Shown here one piece after another: positions 43,952 through 52,517 of a stretch of DNA of 52,826 bases. The stretch comes from Bartonella tribocorum (lineage in GTDB: Bacteria; Pseudomonadota; Alphaproteobacteria; Rhizobiales; Rhizobiaceae): the NCBI RefSeq assembly GCF_002777915.1, contig NZ_NJGE01000007.1, positions 6,692 to 59,517 on the forward strand. The letters are read 5' to 3'. The notes beneath the pieces were generated by a model, which searched no databases, had not been told where the DNA came from, and saw nothing but the letters and a program-made list of their open reading frames with translations. The position numbers and the translations under genes were made by a program. How positions within the stretch are numbered: position 1 is the stretch's first letter; the number at the start of each line of letters is the position of its first letter.

Positions 43952-44863
43952 TCATTTTATTAGGCCTAATACTGCCATTGCTTTCTGTTCCATCTTATCC
44001 ATACGCTTCTTCATAGCTTTGAAAGGAGCTTTTACTGCGTCGACACCTGCTTTCGTTGATCCTGTAAGAGCAGCTCCACCAGAAGCTAAAGCCGATGCGA
44101 TTTCTGGCAATTTGTAAAAGATAAGAATACCACAACTGCTGATACCTAAAAATTGCACTAAAGCAATGATCATATCCAGAACGCTTCTTGAAAGGATGGT
44201 CGTTGCAAGATCGACATATAAATCACCGATTATGACTATTAATACCTGAAGTATGATGAAATTTACTGTTTGATTTAACCATGCTTCTGTAAACCTTCGT
44301 GTTGCTGAAAACATATAAAGGCTTATAAAAAGTGGACCTACTGATAGGACAAGAAACAAACCAATTTTAGCATATACTGAGACGAAAAAACCGACACCAC
44401 AAAAGAGAGCAGAAACTCCTAAGCAGAAAAGACCAGCAAGCCAATAGACAGCAAATGTAAATGTATGTTCTCTGTTGGCAGCATCAAAAACGTGTCCAGC
44501 AGCAGTTTGTATCATATTATCCCATACATTTTTATCTGAATGTGCTCCTTGAGTGACATTTGCAATGGCATTCGGCAGATCGTTGAAGAATATATTCCTA
44601 ACCCAAGTATTATAATGGGTGGCGTTTGTGGCAAGTGCAACAATAATGCCAAGTTTGAAAACTGTTGCTATAAAGTCCCATAAAGGCATGGAAGAACGCC
44701 CATAGATGATATTGTACCCTATAAATATAATATAGATTGTACAAGACGCTTTAAGCGGAGTAGATAAAGACGATGAGAGATTTCTAATGGTGTCATCCAT
44801 TACCTTTGTGAGGGGCTCCATCAACCCGTTGTCTATCATGGTAAATATATCATACGCTGCCAT
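43952..44863 (-). CDS. virB6: T4SS polytopic membrane protein VirB6
   Basis: The 303-residue protein has at least five hydrophobic helices and begins MAAYDIFTMIDNGLMEPLTK. It has the TrbL/VirB6 layout with a central periplasmic loop (HSDKNVWDNMIQTAAGHVF) and the conserved region LVLSVGPLFISLYMF with TEAWLNQTVNF. VirB6 guides substrate through the inner membrane. The ATG follows GGAGG at seven bases. The N terminus is repeated in a truncated copy at 45275-45496. Confidence 0.9.
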   Translation of the reverse strand: MAAYDIFTMIDNGLMEPLTKVMDDTIRNLSSSLSTPLKASCTIYIIFIGYNIIYGRSSMPLWDFIATVFKLGIIVALATNATHYNTWVRNIFFNDLPNAIANVTQGAHSDKNVWDNMIQTAAGHVFDAANREHTFTFAVYWLAGLFCLGVSALFCGVGFFVSVYAKIGLFLVLSVGPLFISLYMFSATRRFTEAWLNQTVNFIILQVLIVIIGDLYVDLATTILSRSVLDMIIALVQFLGISSCGILIFYKLPEIASALASGGAALTGSTKAGVDAVKAPFKAMKKRMDKMEQKAMAVLGLIK

Positions 44864-44925
44864 TGTTTTCCTCCGTTCCTTATCGTACGGGTTTCGCGTT
44901 CCATACTAAGTTGAATTTTTATGCT

Positions 44926-45228
44926 TTAATTACTGTCCTCTTTCTTTTCAGATTGTTCTTTCGTTTTTTGTTTATCGTCATTTGTACGATATTTATTTAG
45001 ATATTTTTGAAAGGATTCTTTACCAAGTTCGTCTATTGCTTTTCCTAAGTTTTCACAATTTTGAGGAGATTCTGTTTCAGAAGGTTTTTTCCACATACAT
45101 TTAGGTGTCCACTCATTGCGTAATTTTTCATCTTTTTTAAATTCTGCGACGCTATGGGTTTTTTCGCATCCAGCTGTGATGAGCCCTGTGCAAAGTAGCA
45201 ATGTTGTTATGAGAACTTTATTCATCAA
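44926..45228 (-). CDS. EexN-like lipoprotein, copy 1
   Basis: The 100-residue lipoprotein has a signal ending ITAGC (Cys21), then EKTHSVAEFKKDEKLRNEW, a cysteine (KCMW) and NCENL. This spacing (SV-x5-12-C-x-NC) is that of the EexN/TraN-type entry-exclusion lipoproteins found in conjugative T4SS operons, which block uptake of DNA from an identical donor. The tail is Lys/Glu/Gln-rich. It lies between virB6 and a virB6 fragment. Whether exclusion matters in this T4SS is not known. Confidence 0.7.
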   Translation of the reverse strand: MMNKVLITTLLLCTGLITAGCEKTHSVAEFKKDEKLRNEWTPKCMWKKPSETESPQNCENLGKAIDELGKESFQKYLNKYRTNDDKQKTKEQSEKKEDSN

Positions 45229-45274
45229 TATTTCCCCTTCATTTTTTCAGTTTTACAAGGTTGGAGCACAATCT

Positions 45275-45496
45275 TTAAATTATGCTTGTGTTATCGGTTG
45301 TTTCACAACCAGTGATGATAAATCTAGGGCACAGACATATTGTTGCCATAAATCTATTACAAAATGAGTGAAACTTTTTAAGTTGAGCAGCTAAAACGCA
45401 ATAGCGAGAGGCAATGGTTTTATCCATTGTCTTTGTAAGTGGCTGCATCAACATATTGTCTATATCAGTAAATACACCTTTGGTTATTATTGCCAT
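45275..45496 (-). pseudogene. truncated virB6 duplicate
   Basis: The first 25 residues of this 73-codon frame (GVFTDIDNMLMQPLTKTMDKTI) parallel the start of VirB6 (DIFTMIDNGLMEPLTKVMDDTI). The rest lost similarity and the membrane helices are missing. It is flanked on both sides by EexN-like genes, so it is what is left of a duplicated virB6-eexN unit. Confidence 0.75.
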
Positions 45497-45532
45497 TTAG
45501 ATGCTCCGCTATTCAGTGTGTGTTTTTATAAT

Positions 45533-45925
45533 TTAATCGTTATTCTGTGCGCGTTCTTTTGCTCTTCGTTCTTCTTCAGCGCGTGTTTCCGCTCTTTGTT
45601 TTTCGAGTATTTTTTGAGTCTCAGCGTCCATTTTTTTAAGTCTGGCTTCCATTTCAGCTTTAGCCTTTTCCATTACTTTACGATACCTTTCATCATCTTC
45701 ACGCGCTCTTTCTTCCGCTTTTGCTTCATATTCCTTTTCAAGTTCAAGTTGTGCTAATCTTAGGTTTTCACAATTTTTTGAAGTTCCTGCTAATCCACAT
45801 TTAGCAATCCACTCTTCCATCAACTTTGGATTTTTTTTCAATTCTGCAACACTATAGGTTTTTTCACAACCAGCAGTGATGAGGCCTGTGCAAAGCAGCA
45901 ATGTTGTTATGAGAACTTTATTCAT
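45533..45925 (-). CDS. EexN-like lipoprotein with coiled-coil tail, copy 2
   Basis: The 130-residue lipoprotein shares its first 60 residues with the other copies (signal and lipobox ending ITAGC, EKTYSVAELKKNPKLMEEW, KCGLAGTSKNCENLRLAQLE). From residue 62 it turns into an extremely charged Glu/Lys/Arg/Ala helix (AKAEERAREDDERYRKVMEK and on) of about 65 residues, probably a coiled coil in the periplasm. Such a tail is not normal for EexN-type proteins. Confidence 0.72.
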   Translation of the reverse strand: MNKVLITTLLLCTGLITAGCEKTYSVAELKKNPKLMEEWIAKCGLAGTSKNCENLRLAQLELEKEYEAKAEERAREDDERYRKVMEKAKAEMEARLKKMDAETQKILEKQRAETRAEEERRAKERAQNND

Positions 45926-45927
45926 GG

Positions 45928-46332
45928 TTAATGATTATCCTGTTGTTGTTTAGCACGCTCTTCTGCTTCTCTTTCAGCTTTTTCTTTCGCTTCTTGTTCG
46001 GCTTGAGCTCGTTTCTTAGCTTCAAATTCAACTTTCCATTTTTCATATTCAGCTTTTTGTTCGGCTATAAGTTTATCCATACGTTTCTTATTCTCTTCTG
46101 CTGCTCTACGCGCTCTTTCTTCGGCTTTTGCTTTATATTCTTTTTGAAGTTCTAAAGCTGCTAATCTTAGGTTTTCACAATTTTTTGAAGTTCCTGCAAA
46201 TCCACATTTAGCATCCCACTCTAAGCGTAAATTTTTATCTTTTTTAAATTCTGCGACGCTATAGGTTTTTTCACAACCAGCAGCGATAATTCCAGCGCAA
46301 AGTAGTAATGCTGGTATGATGATTTTATTCAT
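45928..46332 (-). CDS. EexN-like lipoprotein with coiled-coil tail, copy 3
   Basis: The 134-residue paralogue of copy 2 has the signal IIAAGC, then EKTYSVAEFKKDKNLRLEW, CGFAGTSKNCENLRLAAL. A charged helical tail follows (EERARRAAEENKKRMDKLIA, then KAEREAEERAKQQQDNH). It is packed two bases from each neighbour, so the eexN genes form a continuous sub-operon. The head is about 80 percent identical to copy 2 by eye, while the tails diverge. Confidence 0.72.
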   Translation of the reverse strand: MNKIIIPALLLCAGIIAAGCEKTYSVAEFKKDKNLRLEWDAKCGFAGTSKNCENLRLAALELQKEYKAKAEERARRAAEENKKRMDKLIAEQKAEYEKWKVEFEAKKRAQAEQEAKEKAEREAEERAKQQQDNH

Positions 46333-46334
46333 GA

Positions 46335-46601
46335 TTAATGACTGTCCCCTTGTTTTTCAGATTTTTGCTGCTTATCATTTGTAGAGCCAAAACCTCTCCA
46401 TTTCTTACGGGTTTCAAATTCAGCTTGCTCTGCGTTTTTACAATTTTTCGATTTAAGATCCCCTGATGTCAAACATTTCACGAGTACTTCTTCCATCAGT
46501 TTTTTGTCTTTTTTTAATTCTTCTACGCTGTAGGTTTTTTCGCATCCAGCAGCGATAAGTCCTGTGCAAAGTAGCAATGTTGTTATGATGATCTTGTTCA
46601 T
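46335..46601 (-). CDS. EexN-like lipoprotein, copy 4
   Basis: The 88-residue lipoprotein has the signal ending IAAGC, EKTYSVEELKKDKKLMEEV, CLTSGDLKSKNCKNAEQAEFE and a short tail. Of the four copies, this one is nearest in length and pattern (C...NC-x-NA) to plasmid EexN proteins. It follows virB5. ATG 46601 was chosen because it aligns with the other copies; an ATG two codons upstream is also possible. Confidence 0.75.
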   Translation of the reverse strand: MNKIIITTLLLCTGLIAAGCEKTYSVEELKKDKKLMEEVLVKCLTSGDLKSKNCKNAEQAEFETRKKWRGFGSTNDKQQKSEKQGDSH

Positions 46602-46624
46602 ATTCAAGCCCCTTTTTTTACCCT

Positions 46625-47377
46625 TTATTGACCACGGAGTTTTTTGGCATAATCTGCATATCGCGCTGCAAATTCTTCGTAAGCACGTTGTTCGGCTGCT
46701 TTTTCTTCAGCTTGTTGAATCATGGCGGCGGCTTGCATTTGGAGAACTTTTGTTTGGAGGTCTGCTTGTATTGCGGATAATTGTGCTTGAATGCCTTGAA
46801 TTTCACCAGCGTCTTTCGTATTTCCAAGTTTGTCGAGCAGCTTGTTAATGTTTTTTTGGGTTTCACTGGCTTCTTCGTAGACGTCTTGGCCTTTTGCCGC
46901 TTGTCCTACTACGCGCTGTTCAGCTTTTTTGACTTCCTCTGCGTAAAAAGCATCCACGGCCTCTTTTGAGCCAGCACCCCCTGAGGGCTCTTTGTATTTA
47001 AGCTCTTCTTGCCATTTTTGCGTGTTTTTACTGCCGCCGCCGCTACCTCCGCCGCCGCCCCCGCTGCCCATTGAGTGTTGAAAGTTATTAAAATCAGAAG
47101 GAAGGGCGCCACTGCTCCCTTGCTTGTTGAACATTTCTTTCAATCCCGAGATATCAGGCTTGACATTCAAAGAGTTATAAAGATTCTTCATTTGGTCAAG
47201 CTGACCTTTTAATTGATTGAGTTGGTCTGCACCTTGCTGGAATTGTTTTAATGCTTGTTGATATTGCTGAGCCAATTTTGCCGCAGCTGTAGGATCAAAT
47301 ACCACCATGGCAAAGGCATTTGTTTTTAAGCCAAAAGAAATTGCGCAAAGAGCTGTTGCCCATAAAAGCTTCTTCAT
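46625..47377 (-). CDS. virB5: T4SS minor pilin VirB5
   Basis: The 250-residue protein has a signal peptide (MKKLLWATALCAISFGLKTNAFA) followed by VVFDPTAAAKLAQQYQQALKQ, the usual start of VirB5/TrbJ-type proteins, and long helices with Gln-rich heptads. Residues about 104-116 form a Gly/Ser run (GSGGGGGGSGGGS), an unusual flexible linker. VirB5 sits at the pilus tip and helps attachment. The ATG overlaps the virB4 stop codon (ATGA), fixing the start. Confidence 0.85.
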   Translation of the reverse strand: MKKLLWATALCAISFGLKTNAFAMVVFDPTAAAKLAQQYQQALKQFQQGADQLNQLKGQLDQMKNLYNSLNVKPDISGLKEMFNKQGSSGALPSDFNNFQHSMGSGGGGGGSGGGSKNTQKWQEELKYKEPSGGAGSKEAVDAFYAEEVKKAEQRVVGQAAKGQDVYEEASETQKNINKLLDKLGNTKDAGEIQGIQAQLSAIQADLQTKVLQMQAAAMIQQAEEKAAEQRAYEEFAARYADYAKKLRGQ

Positions 47378-49734
47378 TGTTTTGACCTTTCTTGGAAAAT
47401 GGGGAGCCATTTTTCTGGAGATTGTCCAACTTCATCCATAATGGTCTCTAAAAGTTCAATGTTTTTGGTGGTGCCACTTAAAATGGCTATTTCATCATCA
47501 AAACCGCGTAAATTCAGTTCTGCTACAACAGAGCTTTGTCCTTGTTTGATGAGAAAACGCCGCGATTCACGGCTTAATTCTGCTTGTATTAGGTTAAACT
47601 CTCTGTCAGATAATTTAAAACCTTCTACATAATCCCCATGGTTGCCCTTTTGATTGGGAAAATAAATCTGAGTGGGACATTGTTCTATAATGGTGTGCGC
47701 AATGGTTGAATTGATCGCATCTTTGGGAGATTGCGTGGCAAACAACATCAAACCATTCTGCTTACGAATGGTCTTCAGTCGGTCTTGCGCAAAAGCTTTA
47801 AAGGAATCATCCTCTAAGGCTTTCCAAAATTCATCAATGACAATGATAATACGACGCCCGTCAATCAAAGAGAGAATTCTATGAAAAAGATACATCATCA
47901 AGGGTGGACGAATTTCATCATTGTCCAAAAAATCCGTCATATCATAACCAATAAATTTGGCATCAATGCCAATGTCGTCATCCGGATTGTCAAAAACCCA
48001 TCCCAAGGCATTGCCTTTACACCATCTCTCTAATCGTCCCGCTATCCCCTCCCTGTGGGTGGTGTCAAAAAACATTTGTAAGGCGGATATGGTCCGTTGT
48101 TCTTTTGGCAACAGTGCAAGCTGGTCAACAGCAGCAGAAATATCTTGTCTTTCCGCTTCACTGATCTTTTGATCTTCAGAAGAAACAAGCTTGATAATCC
48201 ATTGGCGTAAAAAGACCCTATCTGCTGGATTGTTATAGTCTAAACCTTTGAGCGGCGCTATGCCTGTGGGCTTCCCATTCTTCAAAGGCATATAGGTGCC
48301 GCCACCGGCTCTGACAAAAAGTTCTGCACCGCGATCTTTATCAAAAAAGACCATATTGGGATCATGCTTTTGAAGTTGTGCTAAAAGAAAATTAACAATA
48401 ACCGTTTTCCCAGAACCAGAGGGTCCACAAACAAACGTATTGCCTAAATCACCAAAGTGAAAGTTAAAATAAAATGGTGAACCAGCAGAGGTCTTCATCA
48501 AGGCTACCGCGGGTCCCCATACATTGCCATCTATTTTGCCAACCGGAAAAGAATGAAATGGAGAAAGTGCTGCATAGTTGCGGCTGGTTATCGCACCAGA
48601 ACGCGTGCGATACGCATAATTCCCTGGCAATTGTGCCCACCAAGCCGCTGCTAACCCTAAATCTTCCCGTGCAATCACAGCGCCACCATCTGTAAGACGA
48701 GAACGCGCTTTGGCAAGATTGTCCGCTAACTCTTGCGGAGCATCCGCAAAAACTGCCAATGATAAATGATGCTCCCCTAAAACAAAACGATTCGATTCAA
48801 GATCATCAAGCGCATCATCCAGTTCCACAATTTGTGAACCCGCGCGGTCGCCCGCATTGACCATTTGATTCTGTTTGCGCCCCATAATCTGCTTGGCAAC
48901 ATTTTTGCTCTTGAAAACAAATGATTGGGTGAAAATAAACTCAAAGGGAAGCGTTAAAAGACCATCCGCCATGCCTACTCTGGTTTTGGCTGGATATTCT
49001 TTCCAACCAAACATGCCCGCAAATCGCTGTCCCGCTTCAGTGCGTATTTCGATGATCTCTTTCCCAAAAATAAGACGATCTGAGTAAACCGTCGAAGCTA
49101 TCGTCCCCCATGTAAGAGGAATACGCTCACGACGCCCTCCCACCAATTGGTGGATAAACTCACTTTGCTGCGAATAAATATTGCCTTCATGTTCATAAAG
49201 ACTCAACCTTCTTGCACCATAGCGCTCTAAATTTTGAATAAGATCTGTTGTAATATCTTCAAGCTTACGAATGGATTCTTCATCAACTTCTGTCTTTTCT
49301 TGCTTGGCTTTTCCTAAACGTTTGAAAAATTCTACTAATTTATCCGTTTTATCAACGTGAGGATTCCACAAAATTGAAAGATAGAGTTCATTGCGATAAA
49401 GATCTTGAGAGATCATCCGTTCGCGATATTTATCATCCAATTGCTTCGCAAATGCCGATCTAAAAGTGCCATCCGGATAAACCGTTTCACGCTTTCTGAT
49501 AATATGGCTATAAAGCGCTATCCGTTCATCCGCAATGTTTTTAAACAGATTATTCAGCTGTTCGTGAAGCACATTCAGATCAATAATATCCGCTGTCTCA
49601 AAGTTAATCCCTTCAAGTTTAATAACGGACATGAGTGCCCGTGAATCCAGCGCAATGATATGCTTGTTAACATGGCGCACGTAAGGAATGATCGCCTCTG
49701 GCTGCTTTTCACGTTTGCGCTCTGTTGTTTTCAT
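47374..49734 (-). CDS. virB4: T4SS ATPase VirB4
   Basis: The 786-residue protein is a VirB4/CagE-type ATPase with Walker A GPSGSGKT at 437-444, FFDKDRGAELFVRA just after it, Walker B RIIIVIDEFWKAL and the motif LMLFATQSPKDAI. It energises pilus assembly at the inner membrane. Its length is close to that of the VirB4 of Bartonella VirB systems as I remember it. The ATG overlaps the last base of the virB3 stop (TAATG). Confidence 0.95.
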   Translation of the reverse strand: MKTTERKREKQPEAIIPYVRHVNKHIIALDSRALMSVIKLEGINFETADIIDLNVLHEQLNNLFKNIADERIALYSHIIRKRETVYPDGTFRSAFAKQLDDKYRERMISQDLYRNELYLSILWNPHVDKTDKLVEFFKRLGKAKQEKTEVDEESIRKLEDITTDLIQNLERYGARRLSLYEHEGNIYSQQSEFIHQLVGGRRERIPLTWGTIASTVYSDRLIFGKEIIEIRTEAGQRFAGMFGWKEYPAKTRVGMADGLLTLPFEFIFTQSFVFKSKNVAKQIMGRKQNQMVNAGDRAGSQIVELDDALDDLESNRFVLGEHHLSLAVFADAPQELADNLAKARSRLTDGGAVIAREDLGLAAAWWAQLPGNYAYRTRSGAITSRNYAALSPFHSFPVGKIDGNVWGPAVALMKTSAGSPFYFNFHFGDLGNTFVCGPSGSGKTVIVNFLLAQLQKHDPNMVFFDKDRGAELFVRAGGGTYMPLKNGKPTGIAPLKGLDYNNPADRVFLRQWIIKLVSSEDQKISEAERQDISAAVDQLALLPKEQRTISALQMFFDTTHREGIAGRLERWCKGNALGWVFDNPDDDIGIDAKFIGYDMTDFLDNDEIRPPLMMYLFHRILSLIDGRRIIIVIDEFWKALEDDSFKAFAQDRLKTIRKQNGLMLFATQSPKDAINSTIAHTIIEQCPTQIYFPNQKGNHGDYVEGFKLSDREFNLIQAELSRESRRFLIKQGQSSVVAELNLRGFDDEIAILSGTTKNIELLETIMDEVGQSPEKWLPIFQERSKQ

Positions 49735-50057
49735 TATAATTCCTCATAATTACGAATTAATCGTAATGGAGAAATACTTCCCCCACCCCATAGACTCGAA
49801 TTTCTGGCAAAAATACTTGTCTTTTGCCATGTCAGAAGAATACGAAATTTGTTATGGTCATGCTTGAGGATTTCCTTAAATATGAAATGCATCATCACAC
49901 CAAAGGTTAAAAGAAAAATATTGCCTGACATAATAAACAATATCATCGTCCCCATCCCATTTAATCCCATAGCTTCCACCGTCACACCTGCAATCATGGC
50001 AGGGCGTGTGCAAGCAAGAAACAACGTATCTTCTGTTAACTTCTCGCGCTCTTTCAT
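49734..50057 (-). CDS. virB3: T4SS inner-membrane protein VirB3
   Basis: The 107-residue protein has the family start LTEDTLFLACTRPAMIAGV followed by membrane helices (NGMGTMILFIMSGNIFLLTFG) and the ending RLIRNYEEL. VirB3 works with VirB4 in pilus assembly. It lies between virB2 and virB4 with a 19-base gap upstream and a one-base overlap downstream. Confidence 0.9.
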   Translation of the reverse strand: MKEREKLTEDTLFLACTRPAMIAGVTVEAMGLNGMGTMILFIMSGNIFLLTFGVMMHFIFKEILKHDHNKFRILLTWQKTSIFARNSSLWGGGSISPLRLIRNYEEL

Positions 50058-50076
50058 GGTTTTGAAAGGCTAAAGT

Positions 50077-50427
50077 TTAATTGGCAAGCATTGATACAAT
50101 TTGTGATGCACCCATAACAATGCCGATGCCAACACAAACAAAAAAAGCTTTACGCATTTCAACATAACCAGCAATCCAGGCAAGCCCAATACCAGCAACC
50201 GAAATCGTTGCAATTGATGTTGCAATGGGACCTGTTAAAGCTTTGACTATTTTTTGAAGTGCATCATCAATTTTTCCGAAGTCGCCTGCTGCAAATGCTG
50301 GCTCACTGAGTGCAATGAAGGCTATAAACAGCATTAATACTGTTGTTAACCATTTCTTTTGTGTATTGGATAAAGTAACTTTTTGTAAGGTGTGTTCACA
50401 ACTGAACGAATTATTCATGTTTTTCAT
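50077..50427 (-). CDS. virB2: T4SS major pilin VirB2
   Basis: The 116-residue pre-pilin has a long signal (LTTVLMLFIAFIALSEPAFA, cut before AGDFGKI) and a mature part with two hydrophobic helices separated by a short basic loop (VEMRKAF). It is the first gene of the minus-strand operon, so the promoter must lie within 50428-50577, an AT-rich region shared with the divergent nuclease-like gene. There is only one pilin copy, unlike the tandem pilin genes of Bartonella Trw systems. Confidence 0.88.
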   Translation of the reverse strand: MKNMNNSFSCEHTLQKVTLSNTQKKWLTTVLMLFIAFIALSEPAFAAGDFGKIDDALQKIVKALTGPIATSIATISVAGIGLAWIAGYVEMRKAFFVCVGIGIVMGASQIVSMLAN

Positions 50428-50577
50428 GAAAAACCCCCGCTTTATGTTTAAGTTAATATAAGATTAATATTTTAATCGGGAATCATATAAATGAAAAAAA
50501 TTATTTTTTCTACTATAAAATTACCAATATTTAATATTCTATAATTTGATGAACAATAAAATATATTAATATTCAAA

Positions 50578-51321
50578 ATGATACTTTTTAAACATTTTCG
50601 ATCAGTACTGAAATATATTGTCTTAATTTGTGTTGTTATTTTAGGACACTTTTATTTGAGTGAAAATACTGAACAACTGATTCAAGCTTTTTTTCATGTA
50701 AAAGAAAATACAATAGAAAAACCAGTTCAAAATCTGAAATCACAATTGACGGATTATAAAAATCAACAAGACGCAAACCAACAAAATATGGTACTGCATC
50801 CAGAACCATTGGCATCCCAATTTTATGAAGAAAATGTACCAGTTTATTCTGGTGCTATACAGGTAACAAGTGGTGTGACCTTTAAAATGATCACACTTGT
50901 CGATGAGGGGTGGAGAAAAAAAATCGTTCGCAATATCCGCTTATATGGTGTTGAAACCTGTGAAACACGCCAATTTGCCTCACGCAATGGTATTAAGTGG
51001 CCCTGTGGTGCTTTTGTAACGGCTTGGCTTGTCTCAAAAACAATCGATAAAAATGTTACCTGTCGGCAAGCCCGTGTTATTCAACAAGTTCATTATGCGC
51101 AATGCTTTGTTGATGGCGTTGATCTTGCACGCTTGGGGCTTATCGAAGGATTGATGGTGTTGACAAAAGATCAGCATAATTTCCCATCGCCCGCAGACTA
51201 TAAAAACTTACAATTGACAGCTCAAAAAGCACAAAATGGCTTGTGGTCAAGCCAATTTCAACAACCAGAAGATTGGCGAAGAGATCATGGGAGTTATAAT
51301 CCCATTGATCATAACGGATAA
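50578..51321 (+). CDS. membrane-anchored thermonuclease-like (SNase) protein
   Basis: The 247-residue protein has one N-terminal membrane helix (YIVLICVVILGHFYL), a polar stalk and a C-terminal domain with the staphylococcal-nuclease layout. The parts seen are MITLVDEGWRKKIVRNIRLYGVETCETRQFA (where nucleases have R-L-x-G-I-D-x-x-E), then FVTAWLVSKTIDKNVTCRQ, YAQCFVDGVDLARLGLIEGL. Several cysteines could form disulphides in the periplasm. It is divergent from virB2. Such proteins often occur on conjugative elements; whether the catalytic arginine and glutamate are complete needs alignment. Confidence 0.65.
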   Translation: MILFKHFRSVLKYIVLICVVILGHFYLSENTEQLIQAFFHVKENTIEKPVQNLKSQLTDYKNQQDANQQNMVLHPEPLASQFYEENVPVYSGAIQVTSGVTFKMITLVDEGWRKKIVRNIRLYGVETCETRQFASRNGIKWPCGAFVTAWLVSKTIDKNVTCRQARVIQQVHYAQCFVDGVDLARLGLIEGLMVLTKDQHNFPSPADYKNLQLTAQKAQNGLWSSQFQQPEDWRRDHGSYNPIDHNG

Positions 51322-51506
51322 AATTTATTGTGTTTGGAAAATAATTGTATGTAACGTTTGCGTATTTGTATAGGTTGGTCACCACAGCGCTCTATGAGCG
51401 CGCATTCCCTTCTTATGCGTCATTTCGCTTCACTGTTGTGATAGGTTGTATGGGCAAAAAAATAGTCATTTGAAAGCTTTACTATATTGAAAATCTTTTT
51501 TCTAGA

Positions 51507-51920
51507 ATGCAAAAAATCGTTCATATTATTGGCCAGTCGGCCAAAGCTTCGGTGGAAAAATTGCACAAGGAAATAGGTTTTTTTGAAGGGATTTTACAAC
51601 GAGGTTTTAAAGTAAAAAAATCAAAAACGACATACATATATGTCGCTAGTGACATACACATAGAACATACAACCCCTAACTTAAATTGTAATTGTAACAA
51701 AAATGAAGGTTCAGAAAACTCTGAGCACACTCAAATCAATAACATGGCCTTCGATCATGAAAAAAAGGCTTATGAAAAAATAGAAAAAAGCAAAACTGAA
51801 TCCACCCTACCTTCAAAAAACAGCAAATCGCTTCAAATCAAACCAAAAATTTTAACGCAAGCATTGCATCATGTTGCTATGTTCGTGAAAAATAGGGCGT
51901 GCAATCTGAAAGAGATTTAA
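51507..51920 (+). CDS. uncharacterised basic protein
   Basis: The 137-residue frame starts at ATG 51507 and is rich in Lys, Asn and Ser. It has a helical start (ASVEKLHKEIGFFEGILQRG), a Cys-x-Cys (NCNC) at about 62-65 and a basic end. I do not recognise the family. No strong ribosome site is visible, and the codon pattern is not clearly coding. It may be a relic belonging to the T4SS island. Confidence 0.35.
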   Translation: MQKIVHIIGQSAKASVEKLHKEIGFFEGILQRGFKVKKSKTTYIYVASDIHIEHTTPNLNCNCNKNEGSENSEHTQINNMAFDHEKKAYEKIEKSKTESTLPSKNSKSLQIKPKILTQALHHVAMFVKNRACNLKEI

Positions 51921-52004
51921 TCGAGCCTATGGAGTTTTGAGCGAAAATGAAAGGGTATTTTTTCTCAAAAGTTTGAAGAAGCTAAAAAGACTTGGAAAAC
52001 AAAA

Positions 52005-52038
52005 GGGTGTTTTCTCTCTCGAAAGAAAGAAAACACCC
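52005..52038 (-). terminator. terminator for the holin-like gene
   Basis: GGGTGTTTTCT and AGAAAACACCC are perfect 11-base inverted repeats with a 12-base loop. On the minus strand the stem is followed by CTTTTGTTTTCC, while on the plus side it is followed by a G run. It should therefore stop transcription coming from 52062-52826. Confidence 0.65.
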
Positions 52039-52061
52039 GGGGGGGGATTAGAATGACAGTG

Positions 52062-52514
52062 TTACATATTTTCATCCGAAAAGCGGTCTTTTTTATCTTT
52101 TCTCCACAGAAAATAAGTTGCTAATCCCAGAATGGGCACACCCAATTTGGCAAAAGGCAGATGTTGGCTGAGCGCAGCTAGGCTGGAAATCGTCGCATCC
52201 GTTATGAGTTGGTGGCGTTGTTCTTCAGTCTTTTTTTGCTGATCATAGCGTTGATAAGCCTTGAGAACTCGGTTGATCATAAAGGCTAATCCTGCAAGAA
52301 AAAGCCAAATTAAAAACAGGATACCGGCGGCGGCGGCAGGCTTCATAACCATACATAACGCAAGAAAACCAATCATGCATAAAAAAAGCAAAGCCATGAA
52401 TAATGAAATACCAATAAATCCACAGCAAATGGCTTGAAGGCGCACTTGCTTAACCGTGCTTTTAAGCCCTCCACCGACAAGATGGTTTAAAAGAGGAGCG
52501 ATAAATTTATGCAT
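52062..52514 (-). CDS. phage-holin-family/DUF1469-like membrane protein
   Basis: The 150-residue protein has two adjacent membrane helices (CCGFIGISLFMALLFLCMIG and AAAGILFLIWLFLAGLAFM) preceded by an amphipathic start, then a charged segment (YQRYDQQKKTEEQRH) and a weaker C-terminal helix. This matches the holin-superfamily-like envelope proteins often found beside DUF883 genes in proteobacteria. They are not phage lysis genes in this context. It follows the next gene with only three bases between. Confidence 0.6.
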   Translation of the reverse strand: MHKFIAPLLNHLVGGGLKSTVKQVRLQAICCGFIGISLFMALLFLCMIGFLALCMVMKPAAAAGILFLIWLFLAGLAFMINRVLKAYQRYDQQKKTEEQRHQLITDATISSLAALSQHLPFAKLGVPILGLATYFLWRKDKKDRFSDENM

Positions 52515-52517
52515 TGC

